Shown piece by piece: positions 1-10,066 of a stretch of 33,118 bases of DNA. How positions within the stretch are numbered: the first letter of the stretch is position 1; every line of letters begins with the position of its first letter. This stretch comes from Lachnospiraceae bacterium. GTDB lineage: Bacteria > Bacillota > Clostridia > Lachnospirales > Lachnospiraceae. A model generated the notes under the pieces. The model had not been told where the DNA came from, searched no databases, and was given only the letters and a program-made list of their open reading frames with translations. The translations under genes were made by a program, and so were the position numbers. The DNA is taken from contig JAIKZU010000054.1 in NCBI GenBank assembly GCA_024681985.1, positions 1 to 33,118 of the forward strand, written 5' to 3'.

Positions 1-456
1 TTTATCTTCCATTTCCTGACGTTCAATTTCTTCCATATGGTCATAGCCCAAAAGATGCAGCATACTGTGGGCGATCAAAAAAGCATATTCTCTCTTTTCC
101 GAATGACCGTATTCCTTTGCCTGAGAACGGACGCGACTCACACAGATCACAATATCCCCCAGCAGGATATCCTCTGTATCGGGATCCAACATATCGTCCC
201 GAATCTCCAATTCGGAAAAATCTTTTACACCTTCCAACTCCAGCATAGGAAAGGACAAAACATCCGTAACCGCATCTTTATCCCTGAACTCTTTGTTTAA
301 CTTTTGTATTTCTTCTTCGGAAACCAAAGTCAGAGAAACTTCTACATCATTTGTAAACCCTTCATAGGATAGCACCGCCTGTATGACCTCTTTCGCCACC
401 TCCTTTGGATCGAAATCAAAGGACAAGGGTTCTTCGCAACTATATTCCAGTGTCAC
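1..456 (-). CDS. ybeY: Endoribonuclease YbeY (rRNA maturation), 3' end cut by window edge
   Basis: Reverse-strand translation contains FLIAHSMLHLLGYDHMEEIERQEMEDK, the HxxxHxxxxxH metal motif of YbeY. GTG start at 456-454 overlaps the upstream stop (GTGA), preceded by AAGGAGG. Absent from the ORF track. Confidence 0.9.
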   Translation of the reverse strand, partial: MTLEYSCEEPLSFDFDPKEVAKEVIQAVLSYEGFTNDVEVSLTLVSEEEIQKLNKEFRDKDAVTDVLSFPMLELEGVKDFSELEIRDDMLDPDTEDILLGDIVICVSRVRSQAKEYGHSEKREYAFLIAHSMLHLLGYDHMEEIERQEMEDK

Positions 457-1640
457 TTTAAGTCCTCCTTTATAATGAGACAATCCCGGATCTTCAAGAA
501 CTGATTCATGGTCAGATTGGAGTGATCATACATTCCGCTTTCCGAAAAACCGTTTAAGGTCTGATAGATCAGCATTTCCTGGTTCCAAGAACTATCCATC
601 TGTTCTCCTAGGGCTTCCATCTTTGTTACGATGGCATCCACAATCTGTACGATGGCGGATTCCGGTGTGGAAGGTTTTTTATCAATCCCCTTGTACTCGG
701 AAATGATACGGATCACATCGGCAGGAAGACAGTACTTCTGCGCGATGGATACACCGTTATCGATAATGGGTTCTCCCTCCATGATGCCGACGTGATAGTA
801 CAATCCGGCACAGGCACAAAGCTGTTCATTGACACCGATCTCCTTTGCGCAAGATCTGGACAGTTCGGAAACCTTTTTTCCGTGACTGAACTCTCCGGCG
901 GAAAAATGCTTAAGATCTATCGCGAGAGAATAGTCATAATCGCAAAACACATCGTAAGCCACTGCTTCTTCCCTGCGATCCCAGACAATGAGGATCCCAA
1001 AGCCGAAATACACAACAAAGGTAATGATGCAGGCTGTGATGAAACTGTACAGGATCGCATTTTCCGTGATCTTTCCTGCGCCGAAATCAAAGAAAATAAC
1101 AGGGATCAAAAACTGTACCAAAAAGATCAGAACGTAATAAATGCCGTTTTTTTCTTCGTGTTTTTCTTTTAAGTAATTGGCAAAGAGCACACCGAATATG
1201 GACAGGATACAATAACAATAGAGCACGAAGCTGGTTTTGCCACAGATAAAGCAGAGCAAAAGATCCATAAACAGGCAACACGCCAAAGACAACATACCGT
1301 CACTGACTGCCACAAATAAAAATGCCACAAAGATGATGGGTCCAAAATAATCCGGCAGATAGGAACATAAGATCACGAGCCCCCAACCGGCGGTGGTGAT
1401 GATGAACAGATTCCGATAGGTGGTGGAATTGTAGGTGAACTTGCCGATCTTTCGCTGTTGTAACAATGCCAGGATGAATACGATCCAAAAGGATGCAAAC
1501 AAAGTTACCAGACAAAGTGCCTGATCCAACAACAGTTTTTTCCCGTAGGAAAGCAAAAATACACTGATCACGGAGACAATGAACATGCCGGCAACAAAGA
1601 AGAACCTTTTGGGCGAGATCTTTTTTTCTTCAACGCTCAT
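453..1640 (-). CDS. PgpH/YqfF-like multi-TM HD-superfamily protein with degenerate HD dyad
   Basis: Several hydrophobic helices followed by a C-terminal HD-like domain (FSHGKKVSELSRSCAKEIG...AGLYYHVGIMEG). Sits between phoH and ybeY as PgpH-type genes do. The usual HD reads HV. Confidence 0.7.
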   Translation of the reverse strand: MSVEEKKISPKRFFFVAGMFIVSVISVFLLSYGKKLLLDQALCLVTLFASFWIVFILALLQQRKIGKFTYNSTTYRNLFIITTAGWGLVILCSYLPDYFGPIIFVAFLFVAVSDGMLSLACCLFMDLLLCFICGKTSFVLYCYCILSIFGVLFANYLKEKHEEKNGIYYVLIFLVQFLIPVIFFDFGAGKITENAILYSFITACIITFVVYFGFGILIVWDRREEAVAYDVFCDYDYSLAIDLKHFSAGEFSHGKKVSELSRSCAKEIGVNEQLCACAGLYYHVGIMEGEPIIDNGVSIAQKYCLPADVIRIISEYKGIDKKPSTPESAIVQIVDAIVTKMEALGEQMDSSWNQEMLIYQTLNGFSESGMYDHSNLTMNQFLKIRDCLIIKEDLK

Positions 1641-2614
1641 TTTCGATTCCTCTTGTTCTTTTGCTTTTGTTCATAGTCCTCATATGCATTGACGATCTTT
1701 TGTACCAGCGGGTGTCGGACCACATCCGCTCCCGTCAGACGACAGATCTTGATATCCTCCACCTTTGCCAAAACCTTCATGGCAACGTCCAAGCCGGAAA
1801 CAGCATCCTTCGGCAGATCCTTTTGGGTGGCATCTCCTGTGATCACCGCCTTGGAGCCGAATCCGATCCTGGTTAAAAACATCTTCATCTGCGCCGGCGT
1901 GGTGTTCTGCGCCTCATCCAAAATGATAAACGCATTGTCCAGGGTACGGCCTCGCATATAGGCCAAAGGCGCGACTTCAATCAGTCCCTTTTCCATATTC
2001 TTTTGAAAACTGTCCGCACCCATGATCTGGTAAAGGGCATCGTATAATGGTCTCAGATATGGATCCACCTTGCTTTGGAGATCACCGGGCAAAAATCCCA
2101 GTTTTTCTCCGGCTTCGATGGCAGGGCGGGTTAAAATGATCCGGTTTACTTCTCCCGTCATAAAGGCCGTGATGGCCATAGCCATGGCCAGATAAGTCTT
2201 TCCGGTACCGGCAGGGCCGATACCGAACACGATCATCTGTTTACGGATGGCATCCACATACTCCTTTTGTCCAATGGTCTTTGGCTTAACCGGTTTTCCG
2301 GATACGGTATGACAGATACAATCCTCATCGATCTTTACCATGGGATGATCCTTTAGGTTTTCTTTTAAAGATAGAGCATACCGAACGTTTTGTTCCGTGA
2401 TCCGGTTTTTTCTCCTGGAAAGGGAATATAACTCGTTGATCACGTTTTGCGCAGCCGAAACCGAAGATTCTTCTCCGATGATCTTTACGGAATCTCCCCG
2501 GTTCACCACGGATACGGAAAGGGAATTCTCTATAACCTTTACGTTATAGTCAAATTCTCCGAATATATTTTCCAGATGATCAGCCGGAATGTTTAACAAA
2601 ATCTCTTTTTCCAA
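1637..2614 (-). CDS. phoH: PhoH family ATPase
   Basis: Walker A GPAGTGKTYLAMAMA, RPAIEAGEKLGFLPGDLQSKVDPYLRPLYDAL, ILDEAQNTTPAQMKMFLTRIG. TTG start with AGGAG Shine-Dalgarno. ATGA overlap with the next gene. Confidence 0.95.
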   Translation of the reverse strand: MEKEILLNIPADHLENIFGEFDYNVKVIENSLSVSVVNRGDSVKIIGEESSVSAAQNVINELYSLSRRKNRITEQNVRYALSLKENLKDHPMVKIDEDCICHTVSGKPVKPKTIGQKEYVDAIRKQMIVFGIGPAGTGKTYLAMAMAITAFMTGEVNRIILTRPAIEAGEKLGFLPGDLQSKVDPYLRPLYDALYQIMGADSFQKNMEKGLIEVAPLAYMRGRTLDNAFIILDEAQNTTPAQMKMFLTRIGFGSKAVITGDATQKDLPKDAVSGLDVAMKVLAKVEDIKICRLTGADVVRHPLVQKIVNAYEDYEQKQKNKRNRK

Positions 2615-2623
2615 TCCAAACTC

Positions 2624-3931
2624 CTACTTAATTATTTCCAAGACCATGGGGATCTTTTCGGGACAGCTATCCGAAAACTCACAGGATTCCAAAATCTCTT
2701 TTTCTGCCAAACGGACCTTTTCTTCGTCATTTCCGTATATCACAGCGATCTTCTCTCCAATTTTTACGGGATCCGCCACTTTCTTTAACAGCCGCACCCC
2801 AACGGAAAGGTCGATATCATCTTCTTTCTTGGCTCTTCCACCACCAAGTACCACGGATGCATGTCCGATGCGCTCCGCATTGATATGAGACAGATATCCT
2901 TCATTTGTGCTTTTCACCTTTTGTACGAAGGATACTTTCTGTAAAGAATCAATGTGTTCCACATCCGAGCGATGCCCGCCCTGGGCTTCGATAAAACAGC
3001 AGAACTTCTCATAGGCACTGCCGTCCGAAATGGTATTTTTAAGTTTATCCTCAGCTTCCTTTGCATCCTGGGCGGCACCGGCCATCATAAGCATCTGTGT
3101 CCCCAGAGCAAAAACCACTTCCATCAGGTCTTTTGGCCCTCTTCCCTGCAGGGATTCCACGGCCTCCATCACTTCCAATATGTTTCCGACACAGTTTCCC
3201 AGAGGTTCATCCATATTGGTCAAAAGCGCCACCGTCTGTTTATTGGCACGTTTACCGATATCCACCATGGTTTCGGCCAATTTTTGGGCGTCCTTAATGG
3301 TCTTCATAAAGGCTCCGCTTCCCACCTTAACATCCAGACAGATGCCGTCGGCACCGGAGGCCAGTTTTTTACTCATAATGGAACTGGCAATGAGAGAAAT
3401 CTCATCCACACAGGCCGTTGCATCCCGAAGGGCATAGATCTTTTTGTCGGCAGGTGCCAGATTTTTCGTCTGCCCCGCTACAGCGATCTTATAACGGTTC
3501 ACGTTTTGGATGAATTCTTCTTCACTGATGGAAGTCTGAAATCCGGGAAATGCCTCTAATTTATCAATGGTGCCCCCTGTATGTCCCAGTCCTCTTCCGG
3601 ACATCTTCGTCATTGGAATGCCCAAGGATGCGATCATGGGAGCTAAAACCAGCGTCACCTTATCTCCCACTCCCCCTGTGGAATGTTTATCCACTTTCAC
3701 TCCGGAGATGGCGGAAAGGTCCATCACATCACCGGAATCTCTCATCAACATGGTGAGGGTAAAGGTTTCTTTTTCATTCAGACCGTTGAAATAAACCGCC
3801 ATCAAGAAAGCCGACATCTGGTAATCCGGTACGGATCCATCGGTAAAGCCATTGACGATGAAGCGCAGTTCCTCTTCGTCCAGAACACCTTTTCTTTTTT
3901 TCTTTTCGATCAGGTCGTACATCCGATACAT
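2624..3931 (-). CDS. pdp: Pyrimidine-nucleoside phosphorylase (thymidine phosphorylase family)
   Basis: Family signature KVDKHSTGGVGDKVTLVLAPMIASLGIPMTKMSGRGLGHTGGTIDKLE. Full length, 435 aa. Confidence 0.93.
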   Translation of the reverse strand: MYRMYDLIEKKKRKGVLDEEELRFIVNGFTDGSVPDYQMSAFLMAVYFNGLNEKETFTLTMLMRDSGDVMDLSAISGVKVDKHSTGGVGDKVTLVLAPMIASLGIPMTKMSGRGLGHTGGTIDKLEAFPGFQTSISEEEFIQNVNRYKIAVAGQTKNLAPADKKIYALRDATACVDEISLIASSIMSKKLASGADGICLDVKVGSGAFMKTIKDAQKLAETMVDIGKRANKQTVALLTNMDEPLGNCVGNILEVMEAVESLQGRGPKDLMEVVFALGTQMLMMAGAAQDAKEAEDKLKNTISDGSAYEKFCCFIEAQGGHRSDVEHIDSLQKVSFVQKVKSTNEGYLSHINAERIGHASVVLGGGRAKKEDDIDLSVGVRLLKKVADPVKIGEKIAVIYGNDEEKVRLAEKEILESCEFSDSCPEKIPMVLEIIK

Positions 3932-3943
3932 GGGAAATACCTC

Positions 3944-4426
3944 TCACTTATGATATGGTTCTTTATGCATGATCCGAAAACCCCGATAGATCTGCTCCAG
4001 TAAAATAACCCGCATCAGCTGGTGGGGAAAGGTCATATCGGAAAAGCTTAGGCGATGATCCCCTCTTTTTTTTACCTCATCAGAAAGGCCGAGGGACCCG
4101 CCGATCACATAGCAGATATGACTCTGACGATCATTACAGTTCGCCTCTATCAGTTTGGAAAAGCCGACAGAGTCCGTCTTTTTCCCGTCAATGTCCAGGA
4201 TATAGACAAAAGCATTCTCCGGGATCTTATTTAAGAGCCGCTGTCCCTCCAAAGTCAGGACTGCTTCTTTTTCTGCCAAAGAAGGGTTTTCCTTTGTCTT
4301 TTCATCCGCCACTTCCAGGATCGAAAGATTTGCATACTTGGAAAGTCGCTTTTCATATTCAGCTATAGCGTCTCTGTAAAAAGACTCTTTAATTTTACCA
4401 ACACATAAAACCGTGATCTTTATCAT
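3944..4426 (-). CDS. rlmH: 23S rRNA (pseudouridine1915-N3)-methyltransferase RlmH
   Basis: SPOUT fold motifs CYVIGGSLGLSDEVKKR and C-terminal EQIYRGFRIMHKEPYHK. 160 aa. Confidence 0.96.
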   Translation of the reverse strand: MIKITVLCVGKIKESFYRDAIAEYEKRLSKYANLSILEVADEKTKENPSLAEKEAVLTLEGQRLLNKIPENAFVYILDIDGKKTDSVGFSKLIEANCNDRQSHICYVIGGSLGLSDEVKKRGDHRLSFSDMTFPHQLMRVILLEQIYRGFRIMHKEPYHK

Positions 4427-5532
4427 GGCAGATAGATATAATTCGCTTTCAATACATCGGAAGACATATCGTGTGTGCTGACGGCGATCACCGTCAGGAT
4501 ATTGTTGCCTTCCGGAACCAGGATCGGTCCCGTGTACCGGGCAGAATTCACTGTGGGGACGGTATCGTCCCAGGTGTAATAGATCCGATCCGTTTCGTTT
4601 GCGGGAGTAATGGTGATAAAGGTTTCCTGGGTCATCTTTCCTCCCGAAGGAGACAACGTCGGCGTGGAAGGTGCTTCATAGGAGATCTCATAAGTCTCGG
4701 AAATAACGGCCGAAAGCTTTCCAGTGTTTTGATCCTTGCTCACTGCCGAAAGAATCGTGGTACCCTGTTTGGAAAGATGGACTCCCTCTTCATAAAGGGT
4801 TCCGTTATGTTCACTGGGGGCAGTTCCGTCTGTAGTGTAATAAATGGCATCTCCCTCATCACAGGACATCTCCACCGTTACATCATCCGCATAAGCACCG
4901 CCGGGAACAGAAAAACTTGGCGGAGCGATACGATAGGTGTCCAAAAACTCCTGTTGTTCTTTCGTTTTTACAATAGCACTTAAGGTATCGATCTCCGCAC
5001 TGTCATTATTGTTATTCAACATAAGGACCAGTGCCTGAAATGCCTCTAAATTGGTTTCGTCCAAAAGGAGCACATGACCGTAAGTATTCTTTGCTTCTTC
5101 AAAATAACCCGCAGCATTCTGCGCGTTACCCAAAGACAAAAGCACCTGGATATCATCTCCTGTTTCATCCAGAACGCGGGTATAGTAGGAAATTGCTTTT
5201 CCGTACTCCTGGCTATAAAAAGCATCATTCCCTTTTTTCAAAAAATAGGAAGGGGAATTATAATACCGCATGGAAAAGAATACCGCTAAAATGATCGCAA
5301 ATACCAGGGCGGTGGATGCGAAAAATCCAACCGCCGAGATATTGGTACTGCGCTTCTTTTGCTCTTTTTTTTGTTCCTTTTTTACAGGCTCCTTGTTTTT
5401 GTCGCTCAACAGTTCCGGAAGTACTTCGTCTTCCAACAGATTGTAATCCGGGACCACCTGTATGGCATTACCGCAATGATTGCAGAACAAAGAGCCTTCT
5501 TCAATTTCCGTATCACAAAAAGGACACTTCAT
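4423..5532 (-). CDS. Zinc-ribbon, TM, TPR protein with two C-terminal chitobiase/beta-hexosaminidase C-type (CHB_HEX_C-like) repeats
   Basis: N-terminal CPFCDTEIEEGSLFCNHCG; one hydrophobic segment (GFFASTALVFAIILAVFF); TPR-like repeats; then IYYTTDGTAPSEHNGTLYEEG and IYYTWDDTVPTVNSARYTGPI. 4-nt overlap with rlmH. Confidence 0.8.
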   Translation of the reverse strand: MKCPFCDTEIEEGSLFCNHCGNAIQVVPDYNLLEDEVLPELLSDKNKEPVKKEQKKEQKKRSTNISAVGFFASTALVFAIILAVFFSMRYYNSPSYFLKKGNDAFYSQEYGKAISYYTRVLDETGDDIQVLLSLGNAQNAAGYFEEAKNTYGHVLLLDETNLEAFQALVLMLNNNNDSAEIDTLSAIVKTKEQQEFLDTYRIAPPSFSVPGGAYADDVTVEMSCDEGDAIYYTTDGTAPSEHNGTLYEEGVHLSKQGTTILSAVSKDQNTGKLSAVISETYEISYEAPSTPTLSPSGGKMTQETFITITPANETDRIYYTWDDTVPTVNSARYTGPILVPEGNNILTVIAVSTHDMSSDVLKANYIYLP

Positions 5533-5546
5533 CGCTTACTCCAATA

Positions 5547-7217
5547 TTAAAACAATCCAGTGATCTTTCCGTCGCTGTCTACGTTGATATTGTATGCTGC
5601 CGGCTGTTTCGGAAGTCCCGGCATGGTCATGATGGCGCCCAGCACACAGACCACAAATCCTGCACCTGCCGAAGGATATACCTCCCGAACGCTGATGTTA
5701 TAATTCGTGGGTCTCCCCAGTTTTTTCGCATCATCCGAAAGTGAGTATTGGGTTTTGGCCATACATACCGGGCAGTTTGACATTCCCAGTTTTTCCAAGC
5801 GATCCAGTTCCCGAAGGGCTGCCGGAGAATAATCCACTCCGTCTGCACCGTAGATTTCCTTTGCCACTGTCTCCACTTTTTCTTTTAAAGACATGGTATC
5901 TGGATAGAGCACCTTGAAATCGGAAGGCTTGTTCTCCAAAACATCCAGCACTTTATTGGCCAAAGCGATACCGCCCTCTCCGCCTTTTTCCCAAACCTCG
6001 GAAAGTGCGAAGTCACAGCCTCGTTCTTCACAGAAAGTTCTGACATAGTCCGTCTCCGCCTGTGTATCCGTAACAAAAGAGTTTAAGGTCACTACGATAG
6101 GTACATTGTATTTCTGCAGATTTTCGATATGCTTTTCCAGATTGACGATACCCTTTTTCAAAGCATCCAGGTTTTCTTTGGAAAGTTCATCCTTCGGCAC
6201 ACCGCCGTTATATTTTAATGCACGGACCGTAGCAACCAAAACCACGGCATCCGGTTTCAATCCGGACATACGACATTTAATATCAAAGAATTTCTCCGCT
6301 CCTAAATCTGCGCCGAAACCTGCCTCCGTCACCACGATATCCGCCAGCTTTAAGGCCGCCTTGGTGGCCCGGACCGAATTGCATCCGTGGGCGATATTGG
6401 CAAAAGGACCGCCGTGGATGATGGCAGGGGTATGTTCAAGTGTCTGGATCATATTGGGTAAAAAGGCATCCTTTAAAAGCGCGAGCATGGAACCCACGGC
6501 TTTTAAATCCTTTGCGGTAACGGGATTTCCGTCAAAATCATAAGCTACGATGATCTTGCCCAAACGGTCCCGCAGATCCTCCAGATCGGAAGCCAGGCAA
6601 AAGATGGCCATGATCTCGGAAGCCACGGTGATCACGAAATGATCCTCCCGGACCATACCGTCTGCCTTGGCACCCAGTCCTACGACTACGTTTCTTAAGG
6701 CACGATCATTCATATCCTCGCAACGTTTCCAAACCACGGCCCGGGGATCGATCCGCAGTTCGTTACCTTGCTGAATGTGGTTATCTAACAGTGCGGCCAA
6801 AAGATTGTTGGCTGATGTGATGGCATGAAAATCACCGGTAAAATGAAGGTTTAGATCTTCCATGGGCACCACCTGAGCATATCCGCCACCGGCGGCACCA
6901 CCCTTGATACCGAAACAAGGTCCCAAGGAAGGCTCACGTAAAGCCAAAACAGCTTTTTTATTCAGCTTTCCAAAGGCTTGTCCCAGTCCCACGGAAGTAG
7001 TGGTCTTTCCCTCTCCGGCAGGAGTAGGATTAATTGCAGTCACCAGTACCAGCTTTCCGTCGGGATTCCCCTGGGTTCTTTTTAATAGATCCTCGGATAG
7101 CTTTGCTTTGTACTTGCCATACAGTTCCAAATCGTCGTCTGTTAATCCAAGCTGTTTTGCCACCTCGACGATAGGCAGCATTTTTGCCTCCTGTGAAATC
7201 TCGATATCACTCTTCAT
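5547..7217 (-). CDS. fhs: Formate--tetrahydrofolate ligase
   Basis: [63 protein letters not shown]. 556 aa. Confidence 0.98.
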   Translation of the reverse strand: MKSDIEISQEAKMLPIVEVAKQLGLTDDDLELYGKYKAKLSEDLLKRTQGNPDGKLVLVTAINPTPAGEGKTTTSVGLGQAFGKLNKKAVLALREPSLGPCFGIKGGAAGGGYAQVVPMEDLNLHFTGDFHAITSANNLLAALLDNHIQQGNELRIDPRAVVWKRCEDMNDRALRNVVVGLGAKADGMVREDHFVITVASEIMAIFCLASDLEDLRDRLGKIIVAYDFDGNPVTAKDLKAVGSMLALLKDAFLPNMIQTLEHTPAIIHGGPFANIAHGCNSVRATKAALKLADIVVTEAGFGADLGAEKFFDIKCRMSGLKPDAVVLVATVRALKYNGGVPKDELSKENLDALKKGIVNLEKHIENLQKYNVPIVVTLNSFVTDTQAETDYVRTFCEERGCDFALSEVWEKGGEGGIALANKVLDVLENKPSDFKVLYPDTMSLKEKVETVAKEIYGADGVDYSPAALRELDRLEKLGMSNCPVCMAKTQYSLSDDAKKLGRPTNYNISVREVYPSAGAGFVVCVLGAIMTMPGLPKQPAAYNINVDSDGKITGLF

Positions 7218-7238
7218 TTTTCTTCTCCCTCGCTTTTT

Positions 7239-9902
7239 TTATATACTTGAAACCATTTCGTCAAATTCGGAAATGGTCAAAAGTACCCTTCTGGGTTTTG
7301 TCCCCTCTTCGGGGCCTACCACACCGGCCTCTTCCAACTGATCCATGATCCTGGCCGCCCGGTTGAAACCGATCTTAAAGTTTCTCTGCAGCATGCCGAT
7401 GGATCCCTTTTCTTTTTCAATGATCAGTCTGCCTGCATCCGCGAAATAACTGTCTCTCTCATCCCCCTCTTCCGCAGCGGAACCGGCTGCAGAATCGGTA
7501 GGCAGGGCATTTTCGATCTGGTTTTGCACATCAGTATTGTATAAACTCTCCGCATCGTAATGGGATTTGATATATTCCGTTACATTGGCCACTTCCTTAT
7601 CGGATACAAAGGCACCCTGTACACGTAGCGGCTTGGTGAATCCCTGGGGATAATAGAGCATATCGCCTTTTCCCAAAAGCTTTTCCGCTCCGTTCATATC
7701 CAAAATGGTACGGGAGTCCACACCGCTGGTAACCGCAAAGGCGATCCGGGAAGGCATATTCGCCTTAATAAGTCCCGTGATGACATTGACGGAAGGCCGC
7801 TGGGTGGCGATAATCAAATGGATTCCGGCGGCTCTGGCCAGCTGTGCCAGCCGACAGATGGCTTCTTCCACTTCCTTGGAGGAGACCATCATCAGATCCG
7901 CCAGCTCGTCTACGATCACCACGATCTGTGGCATCTTTTCCGCAGCTACCTGATCGCCATTGGAAATGGTCATAAATCCGTCTTTGATCTTTGCATTATA
8001 GCCTGCCATATCCCGCACACCGGCATTGGCAAATAACTGATAACGATCCGTCATCTCTTTTACTGCCCAATGAAGAGCACCTGCCGCCTTTTTGGGATCC
8101 GTCACCACAGGGATCAACAAATGAGGAATACCGTTGTATACGGATAGTTCCACCACCTTCGGATCGATCATGATGAGTTTCACCTCATCCGGAGCCGCTT
8201 TGTAAAGGATGCTCATGATGATGGTGTTGATACATACGGATTTACCGGATCCTGTGGATCCTGCGATCAACAGATGGGGCATCTTGGCAATATCGGATAT
8301 GATCACATTTCCACTGATGTCGCGCCCCGCCGCAAAAGCGATCTTGGATGTGGTACTCTTAAACTCTTCGGATTCCATTAGCTCCCGAATAGAAACCATC
8401 ACGGTCTCCTTGTTGGGGATCTCGATACCCACCGCGGACTTACCGGGAATGGGGGCTTCGATACGGATATCTTCCGCTGCCAGATTCAGTTTGATATCAT
8501 CTGCCAGATTGGTGATGCGGGACACCTTTACCCCCATCTCCGGCTGTAACTCAAACCTGGTCACGGCAGGGCCGCAGCTCACATCCGTCACCGATACCTT
8601 TACACCGAAATTGATCAGTGTACTCTCTAGCTTTTCCGCCGTTTCCTGTAAAGATGCTTTTGTATTCTTTCCGGCAGGTTTTACCGGTTTATTAAGCAGG
8701 TTTACAGGCGGGAATTTATAGTCTTTCTGGTGGTTTGTCTTTGAAACCGTCACTTCCACATCTGACGGTTCCGCAGTCTTTTTATCCGCCATCGTCTCTG
8801 CTTCTTTTGTTTTCGTCGTCTCAAATACATCCGAAGCAGGAATCTCTTCCACAACCGGCTCCATAATCACCGGTTTTACTTCTTCCACCAGTTTCTCCTC
8901 TACAGGTAAAGGCTTGTTTTCTGCCGGTGGATCCATCGAAACGGGTTTGTCCTCTATACCCACAGACAAAAGACTTTGCGAGGAAGATCCGGAACTTAAT
9001 TCCACGCGATTGACGTTGTCAACTTCGGAAGCGCCGTAAATATTGATATTCATCTCGCTCATATCGTCCGTAACTTTTGCGGATTCGTCGGAAACTCTGG
9101 TGTCAAAGGTCACGCCCCGGGCAGGACGTTCCTTACGAGGTTTATCTTTAAGCTGCGCTGCTTCCTTCCTTGCCTGTTCCTTCTTCGCAGAAAGCTGTTC
9201 TTTCCTTTGCATCCGCTCCACTTCTTTTTCTTTGCGTCGCATCTGCGACTTCACCCGATGATGTCTGTTCTTGTTGGACAAAAAGCGAAATGCGGATCTT
9301 TCCGTGATCAGTACCAAAAGGATGATGCAGGCGATGACATTGATGACATAAGCACCGATAAGTCCAAACCCCTTTACCAGTAAAAAGGCGATTATCCCCC
9401 CAAAGAATCCCCCTCCGGTCTTGGCCTCAAACCCATAGGTATAGGCCATGGAGGGCGTAACTACATTTTCACCCCGAAGGATCAGTTCGATCAGCGCAGA
9501 TACAAAGAAAAACAGTAACACTGCGGAGATCACCTTTGCCCGGGCGATCTGATTCTGTTGGTTGGATACCAAAAAGAAGGTGATGGCCAAAAGAACAAAG
9601 GGAAATATATAGGAAAGTATGCCAAAAAGGCCGAAAAAGAATCGACCGATATTATTTCCTACCACACCTCCGAATCCCAAATCACTGATAAACAAAAGTA
9701 TGCTGATGGCCAGCGCACTCCACAGGACAACATCTGCCGAGATGGGACTTTTCTGTCGGATCTCAAGGGTCCGATCTGTTTTCTGTGACCGATTTCTCTG
9801 TTGACCCGTAGCAGACTTACTTTTTGCAGTGCCGCCGGTCTTTGTCTGATTGGATTTTGTATTTCTGGATTTTGTTGCCGTACCTTTGGCTGCCATGTCC
9901 AT
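7239..9902 (-). CDS. ftsK: DNA translocase FtsK/SpoIIIE family
   Basis: N-terminal TM helices, acidic linker, [33 protein letters not shown]-terminal gamma-like winged helix ([32 protein letters not shown]). Start placed at MDMAAKG (9902), just after AAGGA, not at the ORF-track 9959. Confidence 0.95.
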   Translation of the reverse strand: MDMAAKGTATKSRNTKSNQTKTGGTAKSKSATGQQRNRSQKTDRTLEIRQKSPISADVVLWSALAISILLFISDLGFGGVVGNNIGRFFFGLFGILSYIFPFVLLAITFFLVSNQQNQIARAKVISAVLLFFFVSALIELILRGENVVTPSMAYTYGFEAKTGGGFFGGIIAFLLVKGFGLIGAYVINVIACIILLVLITERSAFRFLSNKNRHHRVKSQMRRKEKEVERMQRKEQLSAKKEQARKEAAQLKDKPRKERPARGVTFDTRVSDESAKVTDDMSEMNINIYGASEVDNVNRVELSSGSSSQSLLSVGIEDKPVSMDPPAENKPLPVEEKLVEEVKPVIMEPVVEEIPASDVFETTKTKEAETMADKKTAEPSDVEVTVSKTNHQKDYKFPPVNLLNKPVKPAGKNTKASLQETAEKLESTLINFGVKVSVTDVSCGPAVTRFELQPEMGVKVSRITNLADDIKLNLAAEDIRIEAPIPGKSAVGIEIPNKETVMVSIRELMESEEFKSTTSKIAFAAGRDISGNVIISDIAKMPHLLIAGSTGSGKSVCINTIIMSILYKAAPDEVKLIMIDPKVVELSVYNGIPHLLIPVVTDPKKAAGALHWAVKEMTDRYQLFANAGVRDMAGYNAKIKDGFMTISNGDQVAAEKMPQIVVIVDELADLMMVSSKEVEEAICRLAQLARAAGIHLIIATQRPSVNVITGLIKANMPSRIAFAVTSGVDSRTILDMNGAEKLLGKGDMLYYPQGFTKPLRVQGAFVSDKEVANVTEYIKSHYDAESLYNTDVQNQIENALPTDSAAGSAAEEGDERDSYFADAGRLIIEKEKGSIGMLQRNFKIGFNRAARIMDQLEEAGVVGPEEGTKPRRVLLTISEFDEMVSSI

Positions 9903-9988
9903 CCGATCCTTATCTGATTTCTTTTCTTTTACGCACTTTACCGAAAAACATCTTATCACAAATCCGCCGGAAAGTCATCATCAAAACA

Positions 9989-10005
9989 CAAAATATTGTA
10001 TTTTG
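9989..10005. promoter_or_regulatory. Short perfect inverted repeat upstream of ftsK (CAAAATA-TTG-TATTTTG)
   Basis: 7-bp perfect arms with a 3-nt spacer, in the intergenic region between the glgA terminator and ftsK. Confidence 0.35.
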
Positions 10006-10031
10006 GCAAAGATGCATCAACTATATGTGCG

Positions 10032-10066
10032 AAAAAATGGGGTTGCCCAAAGGCAACCCCAAAAAA
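10032..10066 (-). terminator. Rho-independent terminator downstream of glgA
   Basis: Minus strand GGGGTTGCC-TTTG-GGCAACCCC followed by ATTTTTTC. Directly after the glgA stop. Confidence 0.92.

Noticed and set aside
2954-3559. 201-aa plus-strand ORF
   Set aside because: Fully antisense to pdp; composition (H/F/G-rich) and lack of motifs fit a shadow ORF of a well-supported gene.
4471-4983. 170-aa plus-strand ORF
   Set aside because: Antisense to the zinc-ribbon/TPR gene; no recognisable domain or ribosome-binding site.
6106-7341. Plus-strand ORFs of 145 aa (6106-6543 and 6904-7341)
   Set aside because: Antisense to fhs (the second also runs into the ftsK end); low-complexity shadow translations.
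8209-8721. 170-aa plus-strand ORF
   Set aside because: Antisense to the ftsK motor domain; shadow ORF.
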